A stretch of 64,000 nt of DNA. Origin: Ilyomonas sp963847085 (GTDB lineage: Bacteria; Bacteroidota; Bacteroidia; Chitinophagales; Chitinophagaceae). Position numbers and translations under genes: made by a program. The stretch lies in the NCBI GenBank assembly GCA_963847085.1, contig CAWJYO010000008.1, positions 248,001 to 312,000 on the forward strand. Direction: 5' to 3'. Below, piece by piece: positions 30,434 through 40,393 of the stretch; the first letter of the stretch is position 1, and every line of letters begins with the position of its first letter. Below the pieces are notes generated by a model that saw nothing but the letters and a program-made list of their open reading frames with translations, was not told the DNA's origin and ran no database searches.

Positions 30434-31583
30434 TTATTTAATAAAACCTTCATACAAAATATTTACTACCGCCCTCGTAACATCATTATAACCATCATCA
30501 ACCACCAGATTTATACCGTTTGTAATAGCCACGATTCCAAATTTTTCTTTTGGCTGAAAAAACATAATGCTGTACAACCCATAAGCAGAGCCGGTATGGC
30601 CTTTCATGGTTTTGCCCGGGAGCAAGTCGTTTTTTGTTTCAATGGCAAGCCCATAGCCGCCATCACCGTCTGAAACCTTGTGCTGCATTGTTTTTGCGCT
30701 TTTACGGGTGATGATTCTTGTGCCTTTGTATTTACCAAAATACATGTGCATCGTCATATACTTTGCCAGGTCAGCAGCCGATATCTTCATACCGCCGGTT
30801 GGTGAAAACACAGGTGTGCTTACACCCATTGTGTAATGATCAATTGTATTTCTGTTTTGATGATAGGCATCCTCTGCAGGAGTAAATTTCTTTGTAGTAG
30901 AATCATACTCATATAAAGTTGCAAACCTTGCTGAATCAAGCGCTGCAACTTCATACCCGCCATATAAGTGAAGAGGGATCGAGAATATGAGTTTTTATAT
31001 ATTGGTCAAACCGCTCTCCGAATACTTTCTCTATAATTGCACCGACCATGTTATAATTGTAATTACAGTATTCATAACCTTCTCCGGGTGCATAGTTGTT
31101 GTAGCATTTTGCCCAGTTATTACTTTTAGCCGGATTAATAGAATCATAAGTAAAATATCCCTGGCTGTCGTTAATAGATGAAGTATGCGACATCAGCATT
31201 CTCAGTGTTATCACTTTTTGAGGAAACTTTGGATTACGCACGGGGAAGCCTATTAGTTTACTTACATCATCATTTAGTGAAAGTTTTTTCGCCTGTACCA
31301 GTTGCATGATGGCTGTTGCAGAAAACGATTTTGAAATGGAAGCAATGCGAAATAGACTACTGTCATTTAAAGGTGTGTTGGTTGCTATATTTTGCAAACC
31401 AAATGCGTGTGTATATATGATTTGTTCTTTCTTAACCACAGCTACGGAAATACCCACCATTTTATAATGTTGCATCAGGCTATCTATACGTGCTTCGGTT
31501 GGTTGCTCCTGTGCATTTGCTTTGCTATAAGAACATAATAATATCAAACATAAAAATTGGGCAGAAAGCTGTAATGGTTTCAT
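30434..31583 (-). pseudogene. Serine beta-lactamase-like hydrolase, frameshifted
   Basis: Exported serine hydrolase of the class C beta-lactamase/penicillin-binding fold. Signal peptide MKPLQLSAQFLCLILLCSYS. The nucleophile motif is FRIASISKSFSATAIMQLV (Ser-x-x-Lys), the Tyr-x-Asn motif is YEYCNYNYNMVG, and the third motif is probably KGHTGSAYGLYS. The frame changes at about 30976. Removing one C from the CCC run rejoins THILDP to LHLYGGYEVAALDSARFATL and on to the C-terminal half that ends at 30434. About 380 residues when repaired, the usual size. True targets of such proteins range from D-Ala peptides to esters. Convergent with the T9SS-B gene. Confidence 0.85.
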
Positions 31584-31749
31584 ATAAAAGTGGTGATAAC
31601 GTACAAAGAAGTTGTTAAGATAGTTTGCAAAATAATAGTTTCAATCAAATATCAGTAAAGAACATAAAGGCAATTATTGTAAATAAATAATTGTATATCT
31701 TTCACGCATCTCATTCACCAAAAGTCAAAACCAAAGCGCAATTGTTGTT

Positions 31750-33327
31750 GTGAACAGTAAAGTAATTCTAAACAGAATAAAGCAATATTTCCTTACTTGT
31801 TTTTGCATGTTGTTTTTACAACATTCTTATTGTCAGCTACCTAAAAATTTTGACCAATATGTGGATACAGTGTTGGCTACTTTTCATGTACCAGGCGTAA
31901 GCATTGCAGTAGTAAAAGATGACAAAGTATTGCTCCTAAAAGGTTATGGTAACAAGCATTTGAACGATACGGCAAAGATTGATGCGCACACTTTATTTCC
32001 CATTGCGTCAAATACAAAAGCTTTTACAGCAATGGCACTGGCAAAATTGGTAGATGAAGGAAAGATTCATTGGGATGATCCTGTCATCAACTATTTGCCG
32101 TGGTTCAGAATGAGCGATGCATGGGTTACATCACAAATTACAATACGTGATCTGCTGGTTCATCACAGCGGCATTCCCGCTTTTGCAGGTGATATATTGC
32201 TGTTTCCACCATCAACTTATACAAGAAAAGAAGTAATAGAAAAACTAAAAGACATTCCCATCAAAAATAGTTTTAGAACCACTTATGCGTATGATAACAT
32301 TTTATACGTAACCGCAGGTGAGCTGATAACGGCTGTTAGCGGAATGAGCTGGGAAGATTTTATAAAAACAAACATCTTTGATAAAGTTGGAATGACTGAA
32401 TCGAATGCTACGTTTAGTGATGTTGGAAAGAAAGAAAATATAGCGACAGGCCACATATTATTACATAACATAGTAACGCCTGTTGATGCTTTTGCACAGG
32501 AAGATATTGGCGACATTGCTGATGCTGCCGGTGGCATTACAAGCAATGCAACAGATATAGCAAAATGGATGATGACGGAACTTGATTCCGGCAAAACATC
32601 CAATCATGATTCGTTGATAAAGTCAAGCGATATCAACCAGCTTTGGAAAGTTATTACACCTATTTCTGTGAGCACTGTTCCCCAATCTCTAAAGCCTTCG
32701 CAAATGATAAGCTATGGTTATGCATTGGGTGTGCGAGTATATAATTATGGCAAAAACAAAATCGTTAGTCATGGTGGTACATTGGATGGTTTTGTATCGC
32801 ATGTTTTGTTGGTGCCCGATTTGAAACTTGGTATCACTGTTCTTACCAACCAGCAATCAACCGGTGCATATTGGAGCATCATTTATCACCTGCTTGATTA
32901 TTATTTGCAGAACCCAAACTTTAACTGGGTAAAGGGTTATAAAGCCTTACTCGATTCATCAATGGTGCAATGGCAGCGAGATTATGACAGCGCTGTTGTT
33001 AAGCCTGATCCGTCTGCACCAAAGCCAGCTAACATTGATAAATATGCAGGCAAATATCACAATACATTTTATGGTAATTTAACGATCACCAGAGCTTCAT
33101 CCAACTTACAATTTCAGTTTAATCAAACTCCATTATTCGTTGGCAGACTTGAGCCATTTCAATACCAAACATTCAAAGCTACTTTTAATAACGCCTGTTC
33201 ACGATCAGACGGATATTTGACTTTTACATTATCGCCGGATGGTAACGCAGAAAGTTGCAGGCTGACACCCATTGATCCCGACACTGACATGGATTTTTCT
33301 GATTTAATTTTTACTAAAACAAAATAA
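31750..33327 (+). CDS. Serine beta-lactamase-like hydrolase with C-terminal domain
   Basis: Exported serine hydrolase of the class C beta-lactamase family, 525 residues. GTG start; signal segment RIKQYFLTCFCMLFLQHSYC then Q. Motifs: FPIASNTKAFTAMALAKLVD (Ser-x-x-Lys), TYAYDNILYVTAGELI (Tyr-x-Asn) and IVSHGGTLDGFVSHVLLVPD (His-Gly-Gly). After the catalytic domain comes an extra beta-sheet domain of about 110 residues (KYAGKYHNTFYGNLTITRAS), a DUF3471-type lipocalin-like tail. It lies one base ahead of the PLP-enzyme gene, so the two are co-transcribed. It may be a D-amino-peptidase or esterase rather than a resistance enzyme. Confidence 0.9.
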   Translation: MNSKVILNRIKQYFLTCFCMLFLQHSYCQLPKNFDQYVDTVLATFHVPGVSIAVVKDDKVLLLKGYGNKHLNDTAKIDAHTLFPIASNTKAFTAMALAKLVDEGKIHWDDPVINYLPWFRMSDAWVTSQITIRDLLVHHSGIPAFAGDILLFPPSTYTRKEVIEKLKDIPIKNSFRTTYAYDNILYVTAGELITAVSGMSWEDFIKTNIFDKVGMTESNATFSDVGKKENIATGHILLHNIVTPVDAFAQEDIGDIADAAGGITSNATDIAKWMMTELDSGKTSNHDSLIKSSDINQLWKVITPISVSTVPQSLKPSQMISYGYALGVRVYNYGKNKIVSHGGTLDGFVSHVLLVPDLKLGITVLTNQQSTGAYWSIIYHLLDYYLQNPNFNWVKGYKALLDSSMVQWQRDYDSAVVKPDPSAPKPANIDKYAGKYHNTFYGNLTITRASSNLQFQFNQTPLFVGRLEPFQYQTFKATFNNACSRSDGYLTFTLSPDGNAESCRLTPIDPDTDMDFSDLIFTKTK

Positions 33328-33328
33328 C

Positions 33329-34507
33329 ATGATCACATCATACAACAAAGGAACAGAAGCCGTTTGGGCCGGTGAAGGCAATGTAAATACCAAAGGCGCA
33401 GCAACAACGCCCATTGTAAACAGTGTTGCCTTTTCTTATACTGATTTAGATGAATGGTACGAAGTATCAAATGGTAACAAAGAAGGTTATATATACAGCC
33501 GCAACACCAACCCAACAGTAGCTGCGTTGGAAGAAAAAATTCGTGTGCTGGAAGGTGCTGAAGCAGCAACATCATTTGCAACCGGCATGGCTGCCATTAG
33601 CAATAGCTTGTTCACTTTTTTAACAGCAGGCAAAAAAGTGGTTTCTATAAAAGATTCTTACGGTGGCACCAGCAAATTATTCTTAGACTTTTTACCAAAG
33701 TATAATATTGAAGTTGAGCTTTGCGATACAACAGATCACGATGCGCTGGAAGCAGCGATTGCAAAGCGTTGCGATGTTGTGTATCTGGAAACACCAACCA
33801 ACCCGACTTTAAAAATTATAGATATAGAACGACTCAGCAAAGCCGCAAAAGCAGTCGGCGCAATAGTGATGGTTGATAACACATTTGCAACACCTATCAA
33901 TCAAAATCCTTTACAGCTTGGTGCAGATTTGGTTTTGCATAGTGCAACTAAATTTTTAAACGGACATTCAGATGCAATGGGCGGATTGATTGCCGGTAAA
34001 AAAGAGCTTGTACAGAAGGTTTTTCAATTCAGGGAAATCAATGGCGCAAGCTTACAGGCCGATCCTGCGTATATGATTGCACGCGGCATGAAAACATTAG
34101 AGTTAAGAATAGAAAGACAGAATGCATCAACCTTGCAAATTGCCCGCTATTTAAAAGCGCACCATAAAGTAAGTGATGTGTTTTATCCGGGACTCGAAAC
34201 ACACAAAGGGCATGAAATTGCGCAAAAACAAATGCGCGGTTTTGGTGGTATGATGAGCTTTTCTTTACAAAGCGGATGGACTGCCGTGAAGAAGTTTTTA
34301 CCCTCATTGAAACTCGTGCATCTCGCTGCCAGCCTGGGTTCGGTAAGTACATTGGCTGGCCCGCCACGTACCACAAGTCATGTTGAATTAACGGAAGAAC
34401 AACGCAAACATTTGGGCATACCGGAAGGCTTGATTCGCTATTCGGTTGGCATAGAGAACGTGGACGATTTGTTAAGTGATATTGAGCAGGCGCTACAGCA
34501 GATTTAA
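33329..34507 (+). CDS. Trans-sulfuration PLP enzyme (Cys/Met metabolism family)
   Basis: Cytoplasmic PLP-dependent enzyme of the Cys/Met metabolism family (cystathionine gamma-synthase, gamma-lyase or O-acetylhomoserine sulfhydrylase). 392 residues, typical. Phosphate- and ring-binding residues lie in YSRNTNPTVAALEEKIRVLE, FATGMAAISN and the Asp of VMVDNTFATP. The Schiff-base Lys is in LHSATKFLNGHSDAMGG. The C-terminal substrate region is SLGSVSTLAGPPRTTSHVEL. The exact reaction in the family cannot be fixed by eye. ATG at 33329 directly follows the hydrolase stop; a strong bidirectional terminator follows. Confidence 0.88.
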   Translation: MITSYNKGTEAVWAGEGNVNTKGAATTPIVNSVAFSYTDLDEWYEVSNGNKEGYIYSRNTNPTVAALEEKIRVLEGAEAATSFATGMAAISNSLFTFLTAGKKVVSIKDSYGGTSKLFLDFLPKYNIEVELCDTTDHDALEAAIAKRCDVVYLETPTNPTLKIIDIERLSKAAKAVGAIVMVDNTFATPINQNPLQLGADLVLHSATKFLNGHSDAMGGLIAGKKELVQKVFQFREINGASLQADPAYMIARGMKTLELRIERQNASTLQIARYLKAHHKVSDVFYPGLETHKGHEIAQKQMRGFGGMMSFSLQSGWTAVKKFLPSLKLVHLAASLGSVSTLAGPPRTTSHVELTEEQRKHLGIPEGLIRYSVGIENVDDLLSDIEQALQQI

Positions 34508-34622
34508 AAAAAATTTGATTTTACTATTTTCTTGTAGAAAGTTGCCATCTCTGATAAGGAGTGATTATTGTTTTGGTGACACAGATTCTTTGAATTCAAT
34601 TCTGCAAATCAAAAAATGTATT

Positions 34623-34674
34623 AAAAACAAAGAATGAGCTTGTAAATTTTGTTACAAGCTCATTCTTTGTTTTT
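34623..34674. terminator. Bidirectional terminator with perfect 23-bp arms
   Basis: Left arm 34623-34645 and right arm 34652-34674 are perfect reverse complements with a six-base loop ATTTTG. The arms begin AAAAACAAAG and end CTTTGTTTTT, giving T-tails on both strands, between convergent genes (PLP enzyme and SusD). The right arm contains a copy of the dispersed 11-mer that continues into GC at 34675-34676. Confidence 0.93.
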
Positions 34675-34749
34675 GCTTTATTTTTTAATAAAACGGCTGG
34701 AGGATTTATTCAACTCTGGGTTGATATTAGCATTCCAAACGATCTTACC

Positions 34750-36426
34750 TTAATAGTCTGGATTTTTAGCGGAAGCAGCCCCACTGCCAGGTGGATTGAT
34801 GTCCGATTCATCAGCAGGAACATCCCAATAATCCATAAAATTGTAATTGATGGTAGTGTTGGTGTACAAATGTCCTGTAGTTGAATTGTAGATATGATTG
34901 CCATAGCTGCCACCGCCATTGGTTATGTCGTAAACCCATCCCCATCTTCTGTTATCATAAAAAGAAATTCCTCTGAAAACAAGTGCCACACGCCGCTCCA
35001 TAGTTAGTTCTTTCATAGCTGCCTGTTGCGACAAACCTGTTCCGGCTACGGCTGCAATTCCTGCACCCATATAATTTCTTACTGCATCAATATGCCCCAA
35101 TCCTGTTTCCGTATTCCCTGATCTGATGTTAGCTTCAGCCAGCATCAGTTCGTTTTCTTCATAGCTGCCGCCAATATACACTTCATAATCACCTACAGAC
35201 TGGCTGCCGTATACGTATACGTTTGGTAAACCCAAACCCCCATCTACCATGGTAAATCTTGTAGCAAAAGTGTAGTCATTTGTGAATAAGGATGTATCAA
35301 CAAAATTGTTGGCAAACCTTTTATCTCCCGGTTTAAAATTTTGTATAAAACGCTCGCTTATTTTGTAAGTATTTGATTTGATAGGTCCGGTTGTCATCGC
35401 AGCTACTGTTCCATAAGCGGCTGTGAAGAAACCATTTGACTGAGCCGATCTTCCGGTAAAAACATAATCGCCTTCTTGTATCCCGTTGCTGGCTAATGAA
35501 AGTACACTATTCCAATCTGCCGAGGTCATGGCTGTTGTGGCAGACTTAGCAATGGTTGCATTTAAATTGCCGTTTACAAATGGTGCTAATTTGTTCAGCA
35601 AAATATTACGTGCCAGCATGGTGTTGATATTCCTTGTCCACATATCAGGTGTCAATACACCACCATGACCTACCTGACAGAAAGAAGGAATCAATTGTCC
35701 TAACACATCGGAATAATCAGAGATGCTGGATATTGATTTTAGTATGTCAGCGGCAGCATTGAAGTTTTTGTTTGATTCGTTAATAATTGCATCGTGTAAA
35801 ACATATTTGTTGTTGGTAGCACCGGCTGTATCCGTTATCACACCGGAATAATACATCGTTCCTATTGATGCGTAAGCATATCCCTTCCACCAATAACACC
35901 ATGCTTTTATTGTATTGGCACGGGTGGTAGCATCTCCACTAAACTTGATATTATCAACTAATGACAAAACGGTATTGCACACGTCGTTTAGTGCATACAT
36001 ATTCTGCCACTGATTGTACACAGGATTATTGTTTGCGCCCGTAGATGCACGTGTATTGAAAGTTTTAATAATAGAAACCTGTGGCGCATTATTAACCAGC
36101 TTGGTGCCATCATCTAAAATAACATAATCGGGCACACCAATGGTTGAGATTTGGTTGTTTGATGCTTCAGCGCCTAAGTTATCTGCCATCAATTCAATAA
36201 ATCCCCATGGTAAAGAAAAATAGCTATCGCCCAGCCAGGCATCTCCGTTATAAAATCCATTGATATAAGTGCCGCCCCGGGCTAAACCAATTAAGCTTGT
36301 TTCATTGGTTACGTTGCCTTGTATGGTTGGCGAGTTTGGATTGCCAACATCCAATTGTTTTTTGCAGCTTTGGCTGAACGAAACCGGAATGAGTAAAATG
36401 AGTATATAAAGCAGTTTGTTTTTCAT
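34750..36426 (-). CDS. SusD/RagB family lipoprotein
   Basis: Surface lipoprotein partner of the SusC gene upstream. MKNKLLYILILLIPVSFSQS then Cys is a lipoprotein signal. SusD landmarks: VCNTVLSLVDNIKFSGDATT, WCYWWKGYAYASIGTMYYSG, ENELMLAEANIRSGN and MERRVALVFRGISFYDNRRW. 558 residues, normal. It starts 24 bp after the SusC stop. No glycosidase is adjacent, so the ligand could be a glycan degraded elsewhere, or a peptide. Intact, unlike the first SusCD pair's receptor. Confidence 0.95.
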   Translation of the reverse strand: MKNKLLYILILLIPVSFSQSCKKQLDVGNPNSPTIQGNVTNETSLIGLARGGTYINGFYNGDAWLGDSYFSLPWGFIELMADNLGAEASNNQISTIGVPDYVILDDGTKLVNNAPQVSIIKTFNTRASTGANNNPVYNQWQNMYALNDVCNTVLSLVDNIKFSGDATTRANTIKAWCYWWKGYAYASIGTMYYSGVITDTAGATNNKYVLHDAIINESNKNFNAAADILKSISSISDYSDVLGQLIPSFCQVGHGGVLTPDMWTRNINTMLARNILLNKLAPFVNGNLNATIAKSATTAMTSADWNSVLSLASNGIQEGDYVFTGRSAQSNGFFTAAYGTVAAMTTGPIKSNTYKISERFIQNFKPGDKRFANNFVDTSLFTNDYTFATRFTMVDGGLGLPNVYVYGSQSVGDYEVYIGGSYEENELMLAEANIRSGNTETGLGHIDAVRNYMGAGIAAVAGTGLSQQAAMKELTMERRVALVFRGISFYDNRRWGWVYDITNGGGSYGNHIYNSTTGHLYTNTTINYNFMDYWDVPADESDINPPGSGAASAKNPDY

Positions 36427-36450
36427 CTTTTTGTTTTATGAATTGAATAA

Positions 36451-39400
36451 TTAGAACCCGATATTCAAACCAACCTGGTAAGATTTTATATTGGGTAACG
36501 TGCTTTGATCAACACCTCGGTCAAAAGCAGAATTGGCACCGCCGGAACTGATTTCAGGATCATAGCCTGTGTACTTGGTTACCGTTAAAATGTTTCGTCC
36601 TGTAAGAATTAATTGGCATCTTTTAAAATAGCTCACGTTTAACAATTTTGCCAAATCAAAACCAAGAGAAAGATTCCGCAAACGGAGGAAGGAGGCATTT
36701 TCGTAAAAGAAATCTCTCGTTCCATCGTTATCTGCACCATGCGTTGAACCAAAGATGTTGTAGTAAGGACTGGACCAATAAGCAGTGAAAGCTCCCGTTC
36801 TTCCATCAATAGTAACCGGCTTTGTGAAGTCGCCGCTAATGCCATCACGATACATCCATTCTTTTGTTTGGTTGTACAAATGACTTCCATAAACCCAATC
36901 AAACTGGAATGATAAAGTAACAATGCCTTTATAGCTTAATGAATTGATGAAAGAGACATTAAATTTAGGGTTGGGATCGCCCAAAGGATATTTGTTTTGT
37001 GTAAACTGTATCTGGTAGGTTCTCTTATCTACCACACGTCCGTCAACTATTTCATAATTGCCTTCATCTTCTTTTGCAATATATCTCGTTCCATCCGGGT
37101 GTGTGTAATCAAGGCTGGTTAACGCTTTGTAACCATAAATTTCTCCTATTTTATGGCCAGGTGTTAAAACAATTGAAGCATCTGCGTTGGCAGCCGCACT
37201 GGTTAAGATAATATCGGGACCATTAATCCTATCAATAACAGAAACCTGGTGACCATAATTGGTGGTGAAATCCCAGTTGAAGTTCCTTGTATTGGCTATC
37301 GGAATATTTACAGAAAACTGGTAGCCATGTGAAGACAAATCAATTGCATTGTTGGTAAAAGAAGAAGCACCTGTAGAAGGTGGAATGCTAACCGTAAAAA
37401 TTACGTTGCTGCTTTTTCTTGTCCAATAGGAAAATGAACCATTAATAGCTTTCAGCCAATTACCGTTTTTATTTAAATTGATACTAAAGTCAGTTCCTAT
37501 TTCTGTTTCCTTTGTAACCTCTACATGCAAATCAGGATTGAGATTGGTTGTTGGCAATGTGTACACCAGGGATGTTCCTAAGTTTTGCTGGGTTAAAGTT
37601 GGATAACGTTGGAAAGTACCTGGCTGAATACCCGCTTCTCCATAAGCAGCTCTTATTTTTAGATAAGGAATGGCATTAGAAAATGCGCCATTTCCAAAAA
37701 AGCTGTTCAGCAATACATGTCCGTCAAAATGTGGAAATGTAAATGGTTTTGAACCCTCACCAAATGCCGATGAATAATCGCTTCTAAAGCCTCCTGTAAT
37801 GCCACCGTAATCGCCAAAGTCAATTTTCTGGTTTATTAAATAGCCATAAGTTATGAATGGCTCAACATAGTCGTAAGATACCGCTTGTGTTGAAGTTGAT
37901 TGTAAGTTAATGGGCGGCACAAGAGGTAATCCCAATCCATAACTATCATATTCCTTATACTGGTTCTTCCTGTAATCATAGGCTAATTCTGTACTCGTTT
38001 GGATAGGAAGATTTATATTAAAGTCTTTTTGAAAATCGGTACGTATATAAGCGGTAGCCAGGAAGTTTTGAAACACACTGTTTACCTGGTAATTGTTTAT
38101 CTCACCTGTATTATCCTGCGCATAATTTCCTGTGAAGTTGGGCGCATAATAATTTGAATTTAGGTTTTCCGACTGATTATAATAAGTATATCGAGCATTT
38201 CTCGTGTCGTAGTTAATACCATATTTTGCATCCAGCTCAACAAATCGGTTCACCGTATAATCGGCATCAAAGTTTTGAATGATGTCAACCTTATTATCAT
38301 TACCATCTGTATATTCATCCTGGTAAAAAGGATTAGTAGCATTTACACTTAAAAAATCGGCTGTCTGATAAAAAGGATAAGTTCCATCCGACAGCTTTCT
38401 TGATAAATCAAAGAAAGGAGATGTATTTAAAAATCCATACACACGATTAGTTGAACCTAAACCATTTGATGTTAATAGCCCGGCGCCAGCTCCCATCTGC
38501 GGATGAAGTGTATTCTTTGTATAAATCAACTCAGTAATTGACCTAATCTTGAAACCCTTGAACAGTTCTGTTCCAATGTTTGCCGAAAGGTTGGTTCTAT
38601 CAACATAACCATTCTTCAAAATGGGAGAAACAGTGTGGTTATTTGAAACAGTTAATGCATAATCGCTTTTATCGCCAGCCCCTGAAATGCTTATACTATT
38701 ATTGAATGTATAGCCTGTTTGAAACACCTGTTTGAAATGATCATAATATTTCAAATTTGCATTGTAAGGCTTATTGTCTACATTGTTGGTGTCTAATATA
38801 TAATATCTGCCAGGTCCAGGTGTTCCATTGTCTCCACCATATTGATAAGCAATTGAATCTATAGAGCCAACAGCATCATATTGTACAGGCTGGCCGGTAA
38901 CATAATTAATAATATTGTTGTTGGCATCTGTCAACAGCCCGTGTTTATCAGCTTTATGAACATGACCGTTATTCAAAAAATTATTGAAAGAATAACTCGT
39001 GTTATAGTTAACGGAAGTAGCACCTTTTTTACCCTTTTTGGTAAAGATTTGAATTACGCCATTGGCGCCCTGCGCTCCGTATAGGGTGGCAGAAGCCGCG
39101 CCCTGAACAATTTCTACACGATCAATGTTACTTAAATCAAGAGAATTTAAATCGGTTGATCTTACTTCAACTCCGTCCATAATGATCAAAGGCCTTGTTC
39201 CTCCCTGCAGGGTATTAATCCCCCGCAACACAATATTTACAGGGTCGCCCGGATTACCACTTACAGAAGAGATTTGGGCTCCGGGAACTTTACCAATCAA
39301 TGCCTGGTCAATGGAAGCGGTTGGTGTTTGTGGAAGTTTGTCAGAAGAAATAGATTCTACCGCAATGCCCAATCTCTTTTTACTGGTAGCTATGCCCACA

Positions 39401-39717
39401 CCAGTTACAACTACTTCAGCGAGGTTGTTTACATCCGTTTTCAATGCCACAGACACATTGTCATTGGCTGGTACCTCTTGCGTAATATAACCAACTGCTG
39501 AAATTACTAATACATCGCTGGCAGGAATGGAAGCCTTAAAGGTGCCATCATTGCCTGTTAATGCTAAAACCTTCTTCGATTTCTTTGTGGAGATGGTGGC
39601 CATCTGAACCGGCAGTCCCTTGTCATCTGTGACCTTACCTGTAACTGCATTAGTTTGTGCAATGGCATTAAACAATACCAAGAAGGCACAAAAAACCAAT
39701 AGTGTTTTTTTTCTCAT
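36451..39717 (-). CDS. SusC/RagA family TonB-dependent receptor
   Basis: Outer-membrane TonB-dependent importer of the SusC family, 1088 residues and intact. Signal peptide MRKKTLLVFCAFLVLFNAIA then Q; carboxypeptidase-regulatory-like domain (VTGKVTDDKGLPVQMATIST); TonB-box-like LAEVVVTGVGIATSKKRLGI; plug domain with LRGINTLQGGTRPLIIMDGV and ATLYGAQGANGVIQIFTKKG; then a 22-strand barrel ending YQVGLNIGF. A strong -33/-7 promoter lies 27 bp upstream of the ATG, so this and the SusD gene form one operon ending at the 34623 terminator. The IATSKKRLGIAVESI start of the plug is of the subclass that often lacks nearby carbohydrate-active enzymes. Confidence 0.95.
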   Translation of the reverse strand: MRKKTLLVFCAFLVLFNAIAQTNAVTGKVTDDKGLPVQMATISTKKSKKVLALTGNDGTFKASIPASDVLVISAVGYITQEVPANDNVSVALKTDVNNLAEVVVTGVGIATSKKRLGIAVESISSDKLPQTPTASIDQALIGKVPGAQISSVSGNPGDPVNIVLRGINTLQGGTRPLIIMDGVEVRSTDLNSLDLSNIDRVEIVQGAASATLYGAQGANGVIQIFTKKGKKGATSVNYNTSYSFNNFLNNGHVHKADKHGLLTDANNNIINYVTGQPVQYDAVGSIDSIAYQYGGDNGTPGPGRYYILDTNNVDNKPYNANLKYYDHFKQVFQTGYTFNNSISISGAGDKSDYALTVSNNHTVSPILKNGYVDRTNLSANIGTELFKGFKIRSITELIYTKNTLHPQMGAGAGLLTSNGLGSTNRVYGFLNTSPFFDLSRKLSDGTYPFYQTADFLSVNATNPFYQDEYTDGNDNKVDIIQNFDADYTVNRFVELDAKYGINYDTRNARYTYYNQSENLNSNYYAPNFTGNYAQDNTGEINNYQVNSVFQNFLATAYIRTDFQKDFNINLPIQTSTELAYDYRKNQYKEYDSYGLGLPLVPPINLQSTSTQAVSYDYVEPFITYGYLINQKIDFGDYGGITGGFRSDYSSAFGEGSKPFTFPHFDGHVLLNSFFGNGAFSNAIPYLKIRAAYGEAGIQPGTFQRYPTLTQQNLGTSLVYTLPTTNLNPDLHVEVTKETEIGTDFSINLNKNGNWLKAINGSFSYWTRKSSNVIFTVSIPPSTGASSFTNNAIDLSSHGYQFSVNIPIANTRNFNWDFTTNYGHQVSVIDRINGPDIILTSAAANADASIVLTPGHKIGEIYGYKALTSLDYTHPDGTRYIAKEDEGNYEIVDGRVVDKRTYQIQFTQNKYPLGDPNPKFNVSFINSLSYKGIVTLSFQFDWVYGSHLYNQTKEWMYRDGISGDFTKPVTIDGRTGAFTAYWSSPYYNIFGSTHGADNDGTRDFFYENASFLRLRNLSLGFDLAKLLNVSYFKRCQLILTGRNILTVTKYTGYDPEISSGGANSAFDRGVDQSTLPNIKSYQVGLNIGF

Positions 39718-39743
39718 GTGCTATTTGTTTTGTTGCTTAGGAA

Positions 39744-39775
39744 CAAATATAGAACATTGTGAAAGAAATGTCAAA
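39744..39775 (-). promoter_or_regulatory. Bacteroidota -33/-7 promoter of the second susCD operon
   Basis: On the minus strand TTTG (39775-39772), 20 bp, then TATATTTG (39751-39744), an exact match to the TTTG / TAnnTTTG consensus at ideal spacing. The -7 box ends 26 bp before the susC ATG. Confidence 0.85.
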
Positions 39776-39912
39776 AAAATGTTAATCGTGAGCTAAGAAA
39801 TATTAGAAATTAATGTGCAAAGAGTCATATATTTCTTATCCTTATTAAAGTAATTCATTTTATTAAAAAGCTGTTCGTGTTTATGAACAAACAGAGTAAG
39901 AACTGAAACCCG

Positions 39913-40202
39913 TGGCTGGCAGAATTATTACCAGGCGCTAAACAATCTATAAGTAGTAACAGACTTGGTTGGGCAAAACTTTATTTGAAAAGACGATTTA
40001 TTTCAGGAAGCAAAAAGAGCAAAGGGCATTATATAACTATTTCTACATAACCTTACACTGTAAAACAATCCGTCAAAAATATTGATAGGAAGATTGTACT
40101 TATTGGTGGCAGCAAACTGGGCACTTTGATGATATCATTGGTATTTCTGTAAAGAAAACTTACGAATTGAAAAGAGTAGAGCGATTCGTTTGAAGAAAAA
40201 TA
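39913..40202 (+). pseudogene. Internally deleted Mrr-like restriction endonuclease
   Basis: Two pieces of an Mrr-type type IV restriction endonuclease survive. The first, WLAELLPGAKQSISSNRLGW then AKLYLKRRFISGSKKSKGHY and ITIST, matches the N-terminal winged-helix pattern of Mrr (SGQ..YKNR.GWA...LKRAGL). The second, in two frames, is KNIDRKIVLIGGSKLGTLM plus DDIIGISVKKTYELKRVER. It matches the Mrr C-terminus (MVLVDGERLVHLMIENEVGV in E. coli, from memory). The whole catalytic nuclease core between them is missing and there is a frameshift, so the gene is dead. It sits directly beside tRNA-Arg, a common insertion point for defence islands. Confidence 0.7.
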
Positions 40203-40274
40203 ATATCTACCAAAATACAGATCCGGCTATTCAACTTCTATAAAAATAATTTGTATGCAAACTTTGGTGCAAAT

Positions 40275-40314
40275 AAAAAAGCACTTTTGAAAAGATTTTC
40301 AAAAGTGCTTTTTT
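40275..40314 (-). terminator. Terminator of tRNA-Arg, 19-bp arms
   Basis: AAAAAAGCACTTTTGAAAA (40275-40293) and TTTTCAAAAGTGCTTTTTT (40296-40314) are perfect reverse complements with only GA between. It lies 5 bp downstream of the minus-strand tRNA and ends in a U-run on that strand. Confidence 0.9.
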
Positions 40315-40319
40315 AGAAG

Positions 40320-40393
40320 TGACCGCGTCAGGATTCAAACCTGAAACCTTCTGATCCGTAGTCAGATGCTCTATTCAGTTGAGCTACGCAGCC
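40320..40393 (-). tRNA. tRNA-Arg (anticodon ACG)
   Basis: On the minus strand the acceptor GGCTGCG pairs with CGCGGTC (two G-U pairs). The D arm is GCTC/GAGC, the anticodon stem TCTGA/TCAGA encloses loop CTACGGA (anticodon ACG, read as ICG for CGN Arg codons), and the T arm is TCAGG TTTGAAT CCTGA. The discriminator is A; no CCA is encoded, as usual in this phylum. Confidence 0.95.
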
